A DNA stretch of 64,000 nucleotides from Hofstenia miamia (taxonomy: Eukaryota; Xenacoelomorpha; Acoela; Hofsteniidae). The stretch is from positions 1,062,453 through 1,126,452 of the forward strand of contig CABFPE010000008.1 in NCBI GenBank assembly GCA_900660155.1, in the 5' to 3' direction. Positions 12,703-24,110 of the stretch are shown here, piece after piece (the stretch's first letter is position 1; the number at the start of each line of letters is the position of its first letter). Made by a program: the position numbers and the translations under genes. Below the pieces are notes generated by a model, which was given only the letters and a program-made list of their open reading frames with translations, did not search any database and was not told the DNA's origin.

Positions 12703-13278
12703 GCAATCGGCGCTGAAATTACTCCATTCCTCTGTAGCGCACTCTCATTTGCCACAAAAAGAATGTTATCCAAGTGTTATTTACTCGATGCTTGAGGCCG
12801 TCCATATACATCAGACCTTGTGTTCTTAAAATATCTATATACTATGTGAAATTATGAGTGATTCAATATTGTCAGTATCTTCGAATGTCTCATAGTTTAT
12901 GGCACAGAACCACTTCGCAACTAGAGCAGTTATTCTGATCATTCCATTTAATTTATGAAGCCCTTCATTTTTATTGCATAGTGTTTTTCAAGAAGCCGAG
13001 TAACTGTTTCCGCTATTGCATACGAAATGCAAAGTCTCTTCCCACAATCTCAGCGTACATATGAAGCAGGCATGTCAAAAGCTCAGGACGATCCACACAT
13101 TTACAATCCACTACCATTTTTAAAATTACGTTTGTGGGAAATACGCTGGGTGCGCTGTGCTAAAGAAATTTGCTAATGGGATGTCCTATTGGAATATGGA
13201 AACCGCGTCGGAATCGTTGAAATCCATTCCTTGTGCTTGATTGTGCTTGATGTCTGCCTGTTTAAAAGCTAAATAATG
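12703..13278 (+). pseudogene. TRRAP: TRRAP pseudogene, FAT-domain exon block (left arm)
   Basis: Three exon remnants are visible by comparison with the right arm. The first (12,703-12,830) starts after the same acceptor, and its frame is destroyed by small indels, including loss of about 15 bases that encode FTKC-like residues in the right copy. The second (12,876 to about 12,938) is truncated after the first third. The third (about 12,990-13,278) still reads TYEAGMSKAQDDPH and LWEIRWVRCAKEI but then meets a stop where the right copy has SEW. Its donor survives at ATG|GTACC. By eye identity to the right arm is about 88%. Non-functional. Confidence 0.88.
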
Positions 13279-13319
13279 GTACCTATTCATTTTATTTTTA
13301 CATTTTAGTGTGAGAGTTT

Positions 13320-14250
13320 TCATTAATTTGTCACATTCCACTATTAAATTTGAGGTATCAATGTCAGAGCAATTGTTTAGAATTTTATTAAATGGGATAA
13401 GGCGAGTAATTCCAGATACATGATGATGGGAAGTAAATGAAGTGTTGATAATGTATAACAATACCCTATACCAGCCATAATCCATTTAGTGTAAGGCTGC
13501 TGAAAAGTTTTTTAGGAAATTCATGTCATGTGGAATTTGCAAAACATAGTTTTGAACCGTATTACCAATTTTGAAAAAAATAAGATATTCCCACTATGTG
13601 TTGCAAAATCAATGATCCGGTGGAGTTTTCATAGAATCAAGAATTTTCATAATTTAAGTCTTGTAGAAAATCAGTTATTCCAACAATCACTGGCATATTG
13701 AAATCACCTAAGATAATAGGTATTGTAGAATCAATTAGGATACGATACTGAGAGCGCAAACCTGTAAACTTGTTTGTACAAAGTATGGCATCAATAAGTT
13801 GTTTAGCAACGAGGGGATAAGAACTATTTTCATTATAAGTAAATACTGAAATATTAAATCAAAAACTGGTGCACAGATTAAATCGATGTTTGTTAAAAGC
13901 GGTACATTGAGGCTGCTAAAATCACACAACCACTGTATTCTTTGCGGATTTTCTAATACAAATATTAACAATAGCTAAATTATTAGGAAATACATTGTGC
14001 TTAAGCGTAGTGTCTAGCCAAATTTCAGTTAAACATATAATCACAGCTTATTGTAAAAATACACGAGATAAAAGACTAAAGCGTCGATCCATACTAAACT
14101 AACTTTGGCCATTTGTATACATACGAGTAAAAAGTTCGTGAAAAACTAGTTAATTAGAATAAACTTTTGCTATGCACAAATCTTTAACATTTTCTTTTAA
14201 AGATCTACCATCACTAAGTTGATTAGCAACGAGATGATACGAACTATTTG
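13320..14250 (-). mobile_element. LINE fragment(s), endonuclease region
   Basis: On the minus strand, 13,735-13,691 reads STIPIILGDFNMP, the GDFN motif of LINE AP-endonucleases. Related frames run upstream to about 13,970. A second, diverged copy of part of the same sequence (AGTTG-TTAGCAACGAG) recurs at 14,217. This block replaces the part of the TRRAP copy that would carry two exons (right-arm 58.73-59.08 kb). No RT domain is present, so these are truncated, dead pieces. Confidence 0.6.
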
Positions 14251-14595
14251 GAAGCACAATTTAAATGCCCTGGTTCATTGGATAGTGAAAGTTTATTATT
14301 CCGTTGGAGATGTTGTACCGCTGTGGGATAAGAAGACCCGGTACTTGGAGAATTTTGATGAGGAAGAACTATTATTGAAGTTGTGGATATTTAAATAATT
14401 GTTTAAGCTTTGTTATGATTTTTGAGGCAAAATCGGACTTAATTTCGGAAGAAATGTCTCCAGGTTCTTACTTGATATCTTCAAAAATTTGCTCATTTTC
14501 AGAAACAAGTGAGTAGTCGTCTTTAGCTCATTGAGATCAGATGTAATAGAGGAAATGTGTGAGCATCAGCTGCAACAGAATGAATAAAAATGTTT

Positions 14596-15175
14596 CCTAT
14601 AGGATATGACATTGATACATTCCATGGAAAATCCCGTGCATTTTGTAATATGATGTATGCACTTAGAATATTTACACAAGAGAACATCTTCGGTGTATCT
14701 TTGATTACGTTATTGCAATGTTGGGCATATTCGATTACTCTTATTTACCATTGCTTTTTATTTTTCCGAAGCAACAAGGAATGGTTAAAAAGTCTTAAAT
14801 TATATAACTGTATTAAGTTTTTAATATATATGTAATTTATACTTTATGTACATTACTAAAGGTCTTGCGTATAATATAGGTAATTTCCTATAGGATATGA
14901 TATTGATACATTCCATGGAAAATCCCGTGCATTTTGTAATATGATGTATGCACTTAGAATATTTACACAAGAGAACATCTTCGTTGCATCTTTGATTACG
15001 TTGTTGCAATGTTTGGCATATTCGATTACTCTTATTTACCATTGCTTTTTACTTTTCCGAAGCAACAAGGAATGGTTAAAAAGTCTTAAATTATATAACT
15101 GTATTAAGTTTTTTAATATATATGTAATTTATACTTTATGTACATTACTAAAGGTCTTGCGTATAATATAGGTAA
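14596..15175 (+). repeat. 291-bp tandem duplication (left arm only)
   Basis: Two head-to-tail copies begin with CCTATAGGATATGA at 14,596 and 14,887. The right arm has a single copy in reverse orientation (about 57,485-57,800). The duplication therefore arose in the left arm after the arms formed, or one copy was lost on the right. Each copy contains an open frame (YDIDTFHGKSRAFCNMMY...) with a membrane-like hydrophobic run. It lies in intron sequence, has no known homology that I recognise, and is probably not a gene. Confidence 0.85.
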
Positions 15176-15544
15176 ATATTATCACCTTAATCAGTATTAA
15201 TAATTATTCAATAATTAACTTTGAATTGAATAATTGTCGTACAAATTGATTCGTTCTTTAGTAAGTATAGTAACAGAATATTTCGTGTAGTGTTAATTTT
15301 GTGCCCTAACAAGTCGTGAGCTACGAGGGATTGCGGTTAGATAACCCATGGGATTGCATTGATTGTGTTCAACCGCAATCATATTACCTATCGTGAGACA
15401 GCAGCTTTAGAGATGATGGTTGATGACTTATTAGAATATAATTAGTAGTACGGATTTAATACGGGTAATTATATTGCTAGTGTGCGTATTTCGTAGTCAC
15501 TGAATGATTAAGCGAGTACGTGCTTTCTCGTTGATTTAGGGTGG

Positions 15545-17324
15545 TACCCCCACTTTTCCAAAAAATTTAAATTTAACTTTTTGCACAAAACTAGTCTTCA
15601 ATGTGTTGCCTTTATTGTACTTTCTTTGAATTTCTTATTTATTCCTTATTTTAACAGTAATTAGCAATTAAAATGATAAAAACTTTAAAAATGTTTCCCT
15701 TTGTTTCCCTTCAATGAAATGTTCAAACTGCTATAACTTGAGTTATATATGGCCTATCTGAAAAATTTAAGTAGTGTTGTTCGCCCTTTGAAGGCCAGAA
15801 TAATAATTTATTGAAATCTTTTTAAATTTTATAAGCTCAAATTTTATTGATAATTCAGCCAATCAGCATCAAGCTTAGAAAGCTCTTCGCTGACTCACAG
15901 CTCTATGTAATTCTTTGTTCTTGCTGTGCTTTTGACTGTCAACACAATCTGAAAATGGCATTCAAAAAAACGATCTATAGAAGACTTAGGGCATACTAAT
16001 TCTTCATATAAACATTGGAAATTTGAAATAAAAGAAAGAAAATTTGCTTCCAAAGAAAACAAGAGATGCACTAAAATCGAAGCAACTTGCAATGATAGCA
16101 TACCATATACCAGTTCCACTAGAAATGCAGAAGATAATGTGACTGAAACTGCAAGTTTAGAAAATGTGAACCCATCATCAGTCTTTGAGAAGCCTAATAA
16201 CATTGTGGAAAATAAAAAAGGCTTTCGTTTTGTGGATTTTTCTGTTTTGAAATCAATTGTTGAAGATGGTATGTGCCCAGATTGCAAAAACTCAAAACTG
16301 ACTCGACAAGATAAACCCAAGGAAAAGAAAGCTCTCAGCTGCCATTTTTATGTGTTTTGTGCATCATGTGGGTATGAAAAGAAATATTTTTCGTCACGTG
16401 TTCAGACTTACAAACCCGTCAAGGGCGGAGAAAATTTTGAGGTAAACTCGTTTTCTGTTGGCAATGAGAACAATTGCAAAGGGACTTTCTGATATGGAAC
16501 ATTTTTGCGGACTCATGAATACGCCTACTCCCTCCAATGAACAAAGACACAATTGTCAAAAACTGCAACATGAGCTGTTTAATTCAGCAATTGAAAATAT
16601 GAAAGCAGCGGCTAATGAATTGGAGAATGTCTTCGAAGAAATAAGTTCAGCCGACAAAACAGATGTGACAGTAATGATTGATGGCTCGTGGCAAACACGT
16701 GTTTATTCATCATTAAATGGTGTGGTAACTGCCATATTTGTAGATAGTGACAAGGAAGCGAAGTGCTTACGAAATGTGCAATGTTGTGAGAAAGCAAGAG
16801 ACAAACAAGCAATCATTAAAATACTTACAGTGGCAAATTAAACATGAACCGAAGTGCAGAAAAATGCATGAAGGTTCAGCGCCTAGTATGGAACCAGTTG
16901 GGGCGATAAAAATATTTGCGATGCTATAGGTAGACACAAAGTGTTTGCTTATCAGAGGGAGTTCTCGTGTTTCCAATGCGTTGTGATGGCGTAATTAGGA
17001 ATTAATTTCAATGGAAATTCATCATCTTGAATATTCTGTTCAACTAAAGATGGTACAAATATATAAATGCACCTAAATAAAAAATATTTAAGTATAAATT
17101 AGATCAATTGACTTAATGCACATTTTCAAAAACATTTGATAAAAATCAATTCATGAATGCAAAATTTCTGAATTCTGAGATGATACAGAGTTATTCTTAA
17201 TGTAGGCAACGATATATTTGTCTTCAATAAACTTGCGCCACCTCTAAGTGATTTCAAATAGTTTAAGATTTTATACTAATTACTTTTTCGTGAAATTGAA
17301 GCACTTCAAAGGTTCAGTGTCATC

Positions 17325-17325
<1 letters not shown>
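15545..17325 (+). mobile_element. Mutator-like (MULE) transposon relic
   Basis: This block is absent from the right arm. Its reading frames, 16,139-16,492 and then 16,458-16,841, encode the N-terminal region and start of the 'Mutator-like transposase' domain: CPDCKNSKL and FCASCGYEK (paired zinc-binding CxxC motifs), AMRTIAKGLSDMEHFCGLMN, and VMIDGSWQTRVYSSLNGVV, where the D of DGSWQ is the usual first catalytic acidic position. The two frames overlap through a shift, and the protein is lost after about 16,930, so the C-terminal catalytic half is missing. Element ends are not defined. The block sits where FAT exons present in the right arm are missing. Confidence 0.75.

Positions 17326-17327
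<2 letters not shown>

Positions 17328-17360
<33 letters not shown>
17328..17360. repeat. (TA)n microsatellite at an arm breakpoint
   Basis: TA repeats lie where left-arm homology resumes. The right arm has its own TA run at about 51,639-51,664 at the corresponding point, so the large exon loss in the left arm has a (TA)n at its edge. Confidence 0.85.
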
Positions 17361-17363
<3 letters not shown>

Positions 17364-17396
17364 TATGTATATTTATAAATTATTAAATTAGTTTAG

Positions 17397-17867
17397 TGTT
17401 CCTAGAACTGAAACTTTGCAAAATCTAATCAACAAACTGCAAAAATGGATAAAGATTCTTAATGCGAAAGTGAAACTTCTTCGCAGTTTCTTTCTCATTG
17501 AAGAAAACTGTCGTTTCCTCAGTAATTTTTCATTTTCAGTTGATATTCCTGAAGAATTTTTAATGCCTAAGGTATTGAAGATTTTCAGGAAAACTTTTTT
17601 GTAATCCTTATTTTAGCAGATAAATTATTACGTCAGAATAGCTAGATTTCTTCCTCGTGTAGAAATTGTTCAGAAACATAATTCTGCAGCAAGGCGTCTT
17701 TACATTCGTGGAAATAATGGCAAGGTTAGTTTGCAATGTTTAAATTTGATTATATGTATACAATTTTTAGATTTACCCACATCTAATAGTCAATGTTTAA
17801 AGCTCGCAGAGACGAACGTGTTTTGCAACTTTTTCGCTTCCTTAACCACTTCTTAGATCTTAAAAAG
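17397..17867 (+). pseudogene. TRRAP: TRRAP pseudogene, three exons entering the kinase-like domain (left arm)
   Basis: Exon 17,397-17,571 reads LQNLINKLQKWIKIL and FFLIEENCRFLSNF but lacks 9 bases (the STAE region of the right copy). Exon 17,617-17,724 is intact, with two silent differences from the right copy, and encodes YYVRIARFLPRVEIVQKHNS. Exon 17,771-17,867 carries the same 11-nt deletion as the right arm, yet keeps CAA where the right arm has a TAA stop. Introns are 45-46 nt. Identity to the right arm here is about 97-98%, clearly higher than in the outer exons. Confidence 0.88.
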
Positions 17868-19076
17868 GTAAGCATTCCCATTATCAATGCTTACCAATCA
17901 GCACTACGGTGTATCAAATATTCTTATGTTAGGTTTTTAATGTACGGGCAAGTAGACAAATTTCATTTTTAATGCAGTATTTGTTTATGCCATGATTACT
18001 TTTTGCAAGACTTCTTTTACTGAAAGTGAATTTAAATTCATATAATTCTAAGAATGAATTTTTATATCATTTCCAAGAAACGTTTTAACTATAGGAGTGG
18101 ATCGAAAATAGATTTCACCCGTTTACATTTAAAATACTGATAACCTACCACTTTAATCAACATGATAATGCATTCTTAAATACATTGCTTACATCAAATA
18201 AAGTTTAGTATTTTTTCGTATAAATTATCGTATTTAATGAATATTTGGACAAGTGTGTCAAAATATCTTGCATGTCTGCCATTCAATGATCTTAGGCAAA
18301 ATTTGATGCATTTTCCATGTCTTTGTAATGAGCTATACCATGACGAGAGTATATTTTTACCATTTTTTGCGTGGAACTTGCTTCATGTTGTTTCAATGCA
18401 TTGTAATTTAAATATGACTTAGAAATGCTTCATGCATAGATAGAAGTAAATATAAGTGAATCTTAAATTAAGCAATGATCCATATAAATACATGAAGAAT
18501 TCAGTAAGTGCATTACGTTTATCTCTCAGCAATTTTTTATAAGGCTACCTATATCGAAATATTATATAAAGTGTATCAACATGTCATTTACTATTTTCGT
18601 AAAAAATTTATTTTCATGTCCATCTGTTTTCGAAGTAAATATTTGAAAAATGGTGATCATTAAAAAACGAATTTTTGAGTTTCTGTGAAACACTTTGAAA
18701 GTTTAAAAACACAGATCTAACGTATTGTATCAAACCCACCCAAAAGGTTTAATGTGTTACTAAGTCAAGGTAAAGTACACTACTATTGTAGGAAATTTAT
18801 TAAATTTTACAGAACATAATTGGATCTCTTCTTAAAAATCTATTTAAAATGGCGTGGGTGTCTGGAACAACCAGAAGTAAACTAAAGATTAGGTTGTTTA
18901 ATTATAGTGTGTAAACAAAATCTGTTATTCTAACATGTTTTGCATTTATTAATTCGTCGGTGTGTTATCAGTAGTTTGATACCGTAATTAATGGAGTAAT
19001 TAATTTTAGATAAAGCGCGCGTTTAATCTCGTCTAATTAGTAAGCGCGAATCGCTTTAAAATCACAATTCCATTGA

Positions 19077-19084
19077 TATAAATA
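19077..19084 (+). promoter_or_regulatory. TATA-like box before the left CCCH gene
   Basis: TATAAATA lies 26 nt before the ATG and is conserved in the right-arm copy. The very short distance to the ATG would give an almost leaderless mRNA if it acts as the core promoter, so its role is tentative. Confidence 0.4.
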
Positions 19085-19109
19085 TTTCTCATTCACAACT
19101 ACTTAAAGA

Positions 19110-19622
19110 ATGCTTGAAAATTGCTGGGTAGAATCTTTCAACGAAGGCCTTAATAATAGAAGCCCACCATCAAACTCAAACGACTCATTGCTCTTTCCGC
19201 TTTGTTCGATAGACATTTTAAACAATAATGGAACAGAAAAGTTTGCCAAAGAAAAGCTTGCATCCAGTAAAGATAGTTTTCAGCGACACGGCTGGTTAAA
19301 AGAAAAATTCAAGTCCGTTGAATGCAGTAATTATCAGAAGAATGAATTTTGTAGTTTTGGTAATAATTGTAAGTTTGCCCATGGTCTCAGCGATCTACAA
19401 CTAAAGTCCGTAAATAGAAAGTATAAAACCAAGAAATGCAATAATTTTCACAATAAAGGCGATTGTAAGTACGGACCTAGTTGCTTTTATCTTCACGATA
19501 GCTCTAAAGAAGAGATGATACTCATAGAAAAAATTGCCGTAATCAGAGATCTTCAACATAAAAAGGAAGACGAAAATAAGGGCTATTATCAACTTTTTTC
19601 CTATCCGCACGAAAGTTTATAA
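19110..19622 (+). CDS. TIS11/tristetraprolin-like tandem CCCH zinc-finger protein (left copy)
   Basis: A 170-aa single-exon frame. Residues about 72-93 form finger 1: C-X8-C-X5-C-X3-H (CSNYQKNEFCSFGNNCKFAH). Residues about 112-131 form finger 2 with the same spacing (CNNFHNKGDCKYGPSCFYLH), preceded by KYKTKK, close to the TIS11 lead-in YKTEL. Exactly 18 residues separate the fingers, the spacing fixed in tristetraprolin-family proteins, which bind AU-rich 3' UTR elements and promote mRNA decay (family knowledge). The N-terminal 70 residues are low-complexity and unassigned. The gene sits between remnants of two TRRAP exons, on the TRRAP strand. TRRAP around it is dead, yet this frame is open. 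A polyadenylation signal follows at 19,644. Confidence 0.82.
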   Translation: MLENCWVESFNEGLNNRSPPSNSNDSLLFPLCSIDILNNNGTEKFAKEKLASSKDSFQRHGWLKEKFKSVECSNYQKNEFCSFGNNCKFAHGLSDLQLKSVNRKYKTKKCNNFHNKGDCKYGPSCFYLHDSSKEEMILIEKIAVIRDLQHKKEDENKGYYQLFSYPHESL

Positions 19623-19643
19623 GTTAACAAGTATTATCAACAT

Positions 19644-19649
19644 AATAAA
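19644..19649 (+). terminator. Polyadenylation signal AATAAA, left CCCH gene
   Basis: AATAAA lies 22 nt after the stop codon and is conserved in the right arm. Confidence 0.5.
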
Positions 19650-20887
19650 TAACAGTTCTATACTTTTTATTGGTTTGCTGTTTTTAGCTGTATTCTATGT
19701 CAATTTTTATTGTAGTAAGATTTTAATTTAACTTCCGTTGATTTTTGTAAGTGCATGCTCTATCAATATACATTACGTTAAAATAAAAAAATTATAAATG
19801 TGTTGTCATTATTCTTCGAATTCGGTTCGACTGTTTAATTTATGTGGTTTCGCATTTTCAATTGAACGAACTGTATTGCTGATCGTGAAAATAGAATTTA
19901 ATTATTTTTACTTAAACTTACGAAATCATTAATGACAATGGAAATGTAAAAATACTGCTGCTTTGATATTTGTGACAAATTTCTTTTGATTTTGACTATT
20001 ACAATTCCCCATTTTTCATTTTCGACAAGGGTTTTACGAAAATGGAAAGCGTCACATCTCATACAATGTCATTTTTCATTTGGGAATAGTAATGTATCGA
20101 TATTGCACTTCATGTTTACTCAAATATAGAATCCTAGATGCTCCTACTTTATTAAGCTTATTGTTTATAGCGCTTGGTGTCTTTTTTCACAAAGGGTCAG
20201 CAATTACTGCGTTACAATGCCCATTTTCTAGGATTTTTTCATGCTAAGCTGCATACATAGAAAAAAATAAATAGCTGCATATACTTTGCTAAAATCTTTA
20301 ATAGAATTTGTACCATAGATTTTTGTTCAAACGCCTGTAATGTCTTTAAATGTTTTATTTTTTAAAGCTCGAGTCTGCTTCTAAAAAATATATTTAATTC
20401 TTTAAATTAATAAATAATTTAATGTAATGATGATAAATAAGGTATTAAATTTTTTTGTGATATTCAAATATCACTTTTAATAATCTTGCATCAATTTCAT
20501 TTGCACGATGTTGCTATTTGACAACCTTGCGCAGGATTATTTTAAATTTCAATTTCTTTACCAATCGCAAATAACCATTTTTAACTTAAAATTATTGTAA
20601 AATGTTTTTTACCCACAAACTCGGAATTAGAAAACAACGTAACTCGATCGAACTCGGAATTTTCTTAAAAAAAATACTCGCACTCGAAACTTAAAAACTC
20701 GAACTCGAGTCGAAAACCAGGCAGTTAGGATTATTCAACAAGTTGTTTGTGCTGATTGAAGAAATTTCAGAACAATTTTTAAAACACGATATAATTGCAC
20801 ACTAGGACGCTAGTTGATTAACCCTACTGCACTTAACCACAAATGGCAACTGTTGCATCACTAATATTCACCAGTAAATGCTTATGT

Positions 20888-21248
20888 TTTTGTAAAGAGT
20901 GACACTCAATAATTATGTCGTGTTAAATTTCTCTTTTTATTTCCCCTCATCACGTTCCGTCACGTATTTAAATGTGACGCTCTAGCGCGAATCACTCTTT
21001 TTGAGATACCCCATTCTCCAAACCGCCCTAGTCCCCAAGAAAACGTACAAAGTCGGACAATAAAACATGTTCAACCAAGTTAAAATCACATTTACAATTG
21101 ACTTGAATTTGCCACTGAAGCACCATTAACATGGTAAGACGTGACAAAGATAAAAACAAACGGGTTTTGTTCAAAAAAACAAATCCAAAATAGTGCTATT
21201 GCGACGGCACGAATATTGGATAAATACACTGCATTTTGCTTCACGAAA
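20888..21248 (+). other. 360-bp left-arm insertion
   Basis: The right arm runs directly from ATGCTTATG to TGGGAAGTCC (about 48,095). The left arm has about 360 bp between these points. The insert has no long frame. It contains GTGACACTC and GTGACGCTC-like strings near one end, but no clear terminal repeats or target duplication. Confidence 0.6.
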
Positions 21249-21750
21249 ATGGGAAGTCCACCTCCTCCCCCTGTAACGTAATTCTTCAACGCTCTCAAAG
21301 TGATTTTATCCGAAATCCCTTATTGTGATCCTCTATTAACTAAATTTATTGAATATTTCACATCAATTACCCGTTGTGTTTTGTTGTATTTCAGAAGTTT
21401 TTAATTGAAAATTTAGATGCTTTTGCAGCCCCGCAAAATATTCAATTATTTTCAAGAAAATTCTGTGCCGGACAAAAGGATCTGGACGCTTAGTAATAAT
21501 ATATTAATTTACAATTCTTTTCTTTTTCAAATGGTTTTTTATTACATATTTTGCAAATCATTATGTAACTATGTATTACAACCAGAAAGTCATCTATGAT
21601 TTTGGTGCAAAAAAGTGAATCGTGTGATCACTTACGGTTTAATCTTGCTGTTGTACATGTTATGGAATATTATGCTCTCAACTCTGTTTCTTTAAATATC
21701 TATAATATAGTTATCACTAATATCTTGTAATTGAATTTTTGCATAACGAG

Positions 21751-22255
21751 CCTGGGTAAGATTTAATATTTTACTGGACGTTATAATTATTCATGTCTAT
21801 GCCGCTTCAAATCGAGCCCGAGTTTGAAATTGTATGCGTTTATGATACTGCTTTTTGATCTAGGACATTTTAGGACACTGCTAAGCGATTTTTGCAATTT
21901 ACAGTACCAAAAGTGGTTGGAGTTTCTCCACAAATGCGATTGGTAGAAGACGAACCTTCATCTATGTCCCTTTCGCAGATTTGCTTTGAACGATGTACTG
22001 ACCCTGGGTAAGATTTAATATTTTATTGGAAGTTATAATTATTAATGTCTATGCCGCTTCAAAGTCGAGCCCGAGTTTGAAATTGTATACGTTTATGATA
22101 CTGCTTTTTGATCTAGGACATTTTAGGACACTGCTAAGCGATGTTTGCAATTTACAGTACCAAAAGTGGTTGGAGTTTCTCCACAAATGCGATTGGTAGA
22201 AGACGAACCTTCATCTATGTCCATTTCGCAGATTTGCTTTGAACGATGTACTGAC
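21751..22255 (+). repeat. 252-bp tandem duplication across a TRRAP exon (left arm)
   Basis: Units start with CCTGGGTAAGATTTAATATT at 21,751 and 22,003. The right arm has one copy. Unit 1 matches the right arm without a difference over its full length by eye, while unit 2 differs at about seven positions. Each unit contains intron sequence, the acceptor and the start of the VPKVVGVSPQ exon. Confidence 0.9.
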
Positions 22256-22420
22256 TACCACATTTTACGACGAAACTCCCATAACCCGCTATTATGAAAG
22301 AACTGCACATTTGTACCCATCACCAATATCAGTCGTACTCTGGTTACACGCACCGTGTTGAAGGAGTGGGCACTGACTTCTTACTCGAATGCGACACATT
22401 ATTAGACTTTTCGAAAACAG
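21874..22420 (+). pseudogene. TRRAP: TRRAP pseudogene, pseudokinase exon (duplicated start, left arm)
   Basis: The exon start appears twice (21,874 and about 22,126) because of the 252-bp tandem duplication. The second copy continues to the donor at 22,420. It has lost about 33 bases in the middle compared with the right copy and has a stop where the right copy reads HYWTF. The next two exons present in the right arm (46,972-47,113 and 46,263-46,459) are missing here. Confidence 0.87.
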
Positions 22421-22557
22421 GTGCTTATCCTCTCTGCTTAAAAGATTTGTTTCTCTAATTTTAATTCAATAGGATAATTTCCTATTTCAGTATACCATAA
22501 CTTGTCATTTGTTTTGATTACCCTTGAAGTTTTCGTATTTTAATTAAAAAAGTTTAG

Positions 22558-22669
22558 AAGCGGGATGATGTTTCTACCTGCTATTTGACACCAGCAGAAG
22601 AGATGGACAGAGAATCACTTGTTTCTTCAGTAGATAAAGCAGTTAATGTTATCATGACACGTCTTAAAA
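22558..22669 (+). pseudogene. TRRAP: TRRAP pseudogene, penultimate exon (left arm, itself intact)
   Basis: The exon reads from KRDDVSTCYLTPAEEMD to VNVIMTRLK with acceptor, donor and frame preserved, differing from the right copy by a few codons. It is stranded in a gene that has lost exons on either side. Confidence 0.85.
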
Positions 22670-23988
22670 GTAATTCTATATTTTAAATAATAATAATATA
22701 TGAGAACAACCGTTTGGCCCGAATATTGCGTATAATGTTTTTGCTTCGAAAAGTGTTTTATTGAAATATTTTTTGATTAGTCAATATAGCATAATTTAAC
22801 AGATTTTCTGATGAAAGAATCATTGTTATCCGAATAGTTCATTTCTTCTGATTGTGGTGCCAGAAATCGAAGTCCCAGGTTGTTTTATTGCATTTTTGTT
22901 TCAATAGTTCGTGTAGGAACCTTGCTTGAATTCAAAAAACAAATTCTTGTCGCATAGATGTAATTAGTTTACTTATGCTTTCTAAATTCGTCTTTTATCT
23001 ACCGGACAGATTAATGTTCTCATTTTTATAAACTTGTTGAAGTATTACCTAAACATTTTCAGTAGAATTTTAGTCTTTTGAACAACTCGATCAGAGGTTG
23101 TGATTGTAAATTTCGATTTCTCACCCATTTAATTATTAATCTGTTTTGTCATTTCTTTTGAAGAAACCCCTGAAATTCATAAGATCTTTGTTTTATAAAT
23201 TCTAAAATTTCCAAGTGATTTCTTTGTATGTTGTAGTAAATCAAGGTTTTTCTTTTGCACTAAGCACTCAAGCCTCTGAATAAAGCTAATTTTCAATGAG
23301 CAGGAATTGGAATAGTAAATTTGAAAGTTGATTTGAAGCCATTAGTTTAATAAAAAGTGATTAATTTAGCTTAAAAACTTAAAATGTTGTAGGGTTGTGT
23401 TTTCGAGTGATAATCTGAAAAGCAGTTTTTGTTTGGGTTGAGAAATATTTATATGGACTTTCTAGTACTAGTCTCAATTTGCTAAGGACCAAAAGTAGCC
23501 TGAGCACTGATACCTGGTCGCGATGACAAACAAGGAACTCATAATGCGTTCTTATCTCTCTTATTACAAAATAAGTGAATGTGATACATTATTAAATTGG
23601 TCAATTGATTACAACCGCAATTAGAAAATGATACAAAACATGAAGTGGAGGTATAATGCTAATTTCGCATCCATGTTTTGGTTGTAGATTTTCACCATTT
23701 CTGTCTAAGAGAATTGTTTGTGTTCGTGTTCCTTTTTTATTCTTCAAAGAGGTTTACTGCATTCAATTTTAATAGAAGAGCATCATCGATTGATACATTG
23801 TTTTTAGTCTCATTATTTTCTCATATTATAAATGTTAAGAGTATAAAAATTTATTGAAGAATTTTATATCGTACAATCCTATAATATAAATATATTTAGG
23901 TTTAAAAAAGAAAGTGCAAAATGTATACCTTTTCTATTATAGGTGTTTTTAATGTATGCACCAAAGGGTGAATTCTATAAATTTTTAG

Positions 23989-24110
23989 ATTTATTGCAGT
24001 TAGAAGGCGGCGAAGGCAAAGTGACGAAATGAATTGCAGTAGCTTCAAATCCAGAAAATCTTCCGCGGATGGACCCCTCTTGGCATTCTTGGTTGTACAA
24101 AATTTTGTAG
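23989..24110 (+). pseudogene. TRRAP: TRRAP pseudogene, terminal FATC exon (left arm)
   Basis: The plus strand reads LEGGEGKVT, then a TGA stop, then NLPRMDPSWHSWLY. The right copy reads on to WHPWL and stops. Here the natural stop is replaced by TAC and an internal stop is present. The long minus-strand frames at this spot are antisense to this exon. Confidence 0.88.

Noticed and set aside
20640-20720. Repeated ACTCG words as a regulatory array (mirrored at 48,265-48,360)
   Set aside because: The words are irregular in spacing and appear in both arms simply because of the duplication. No further support.
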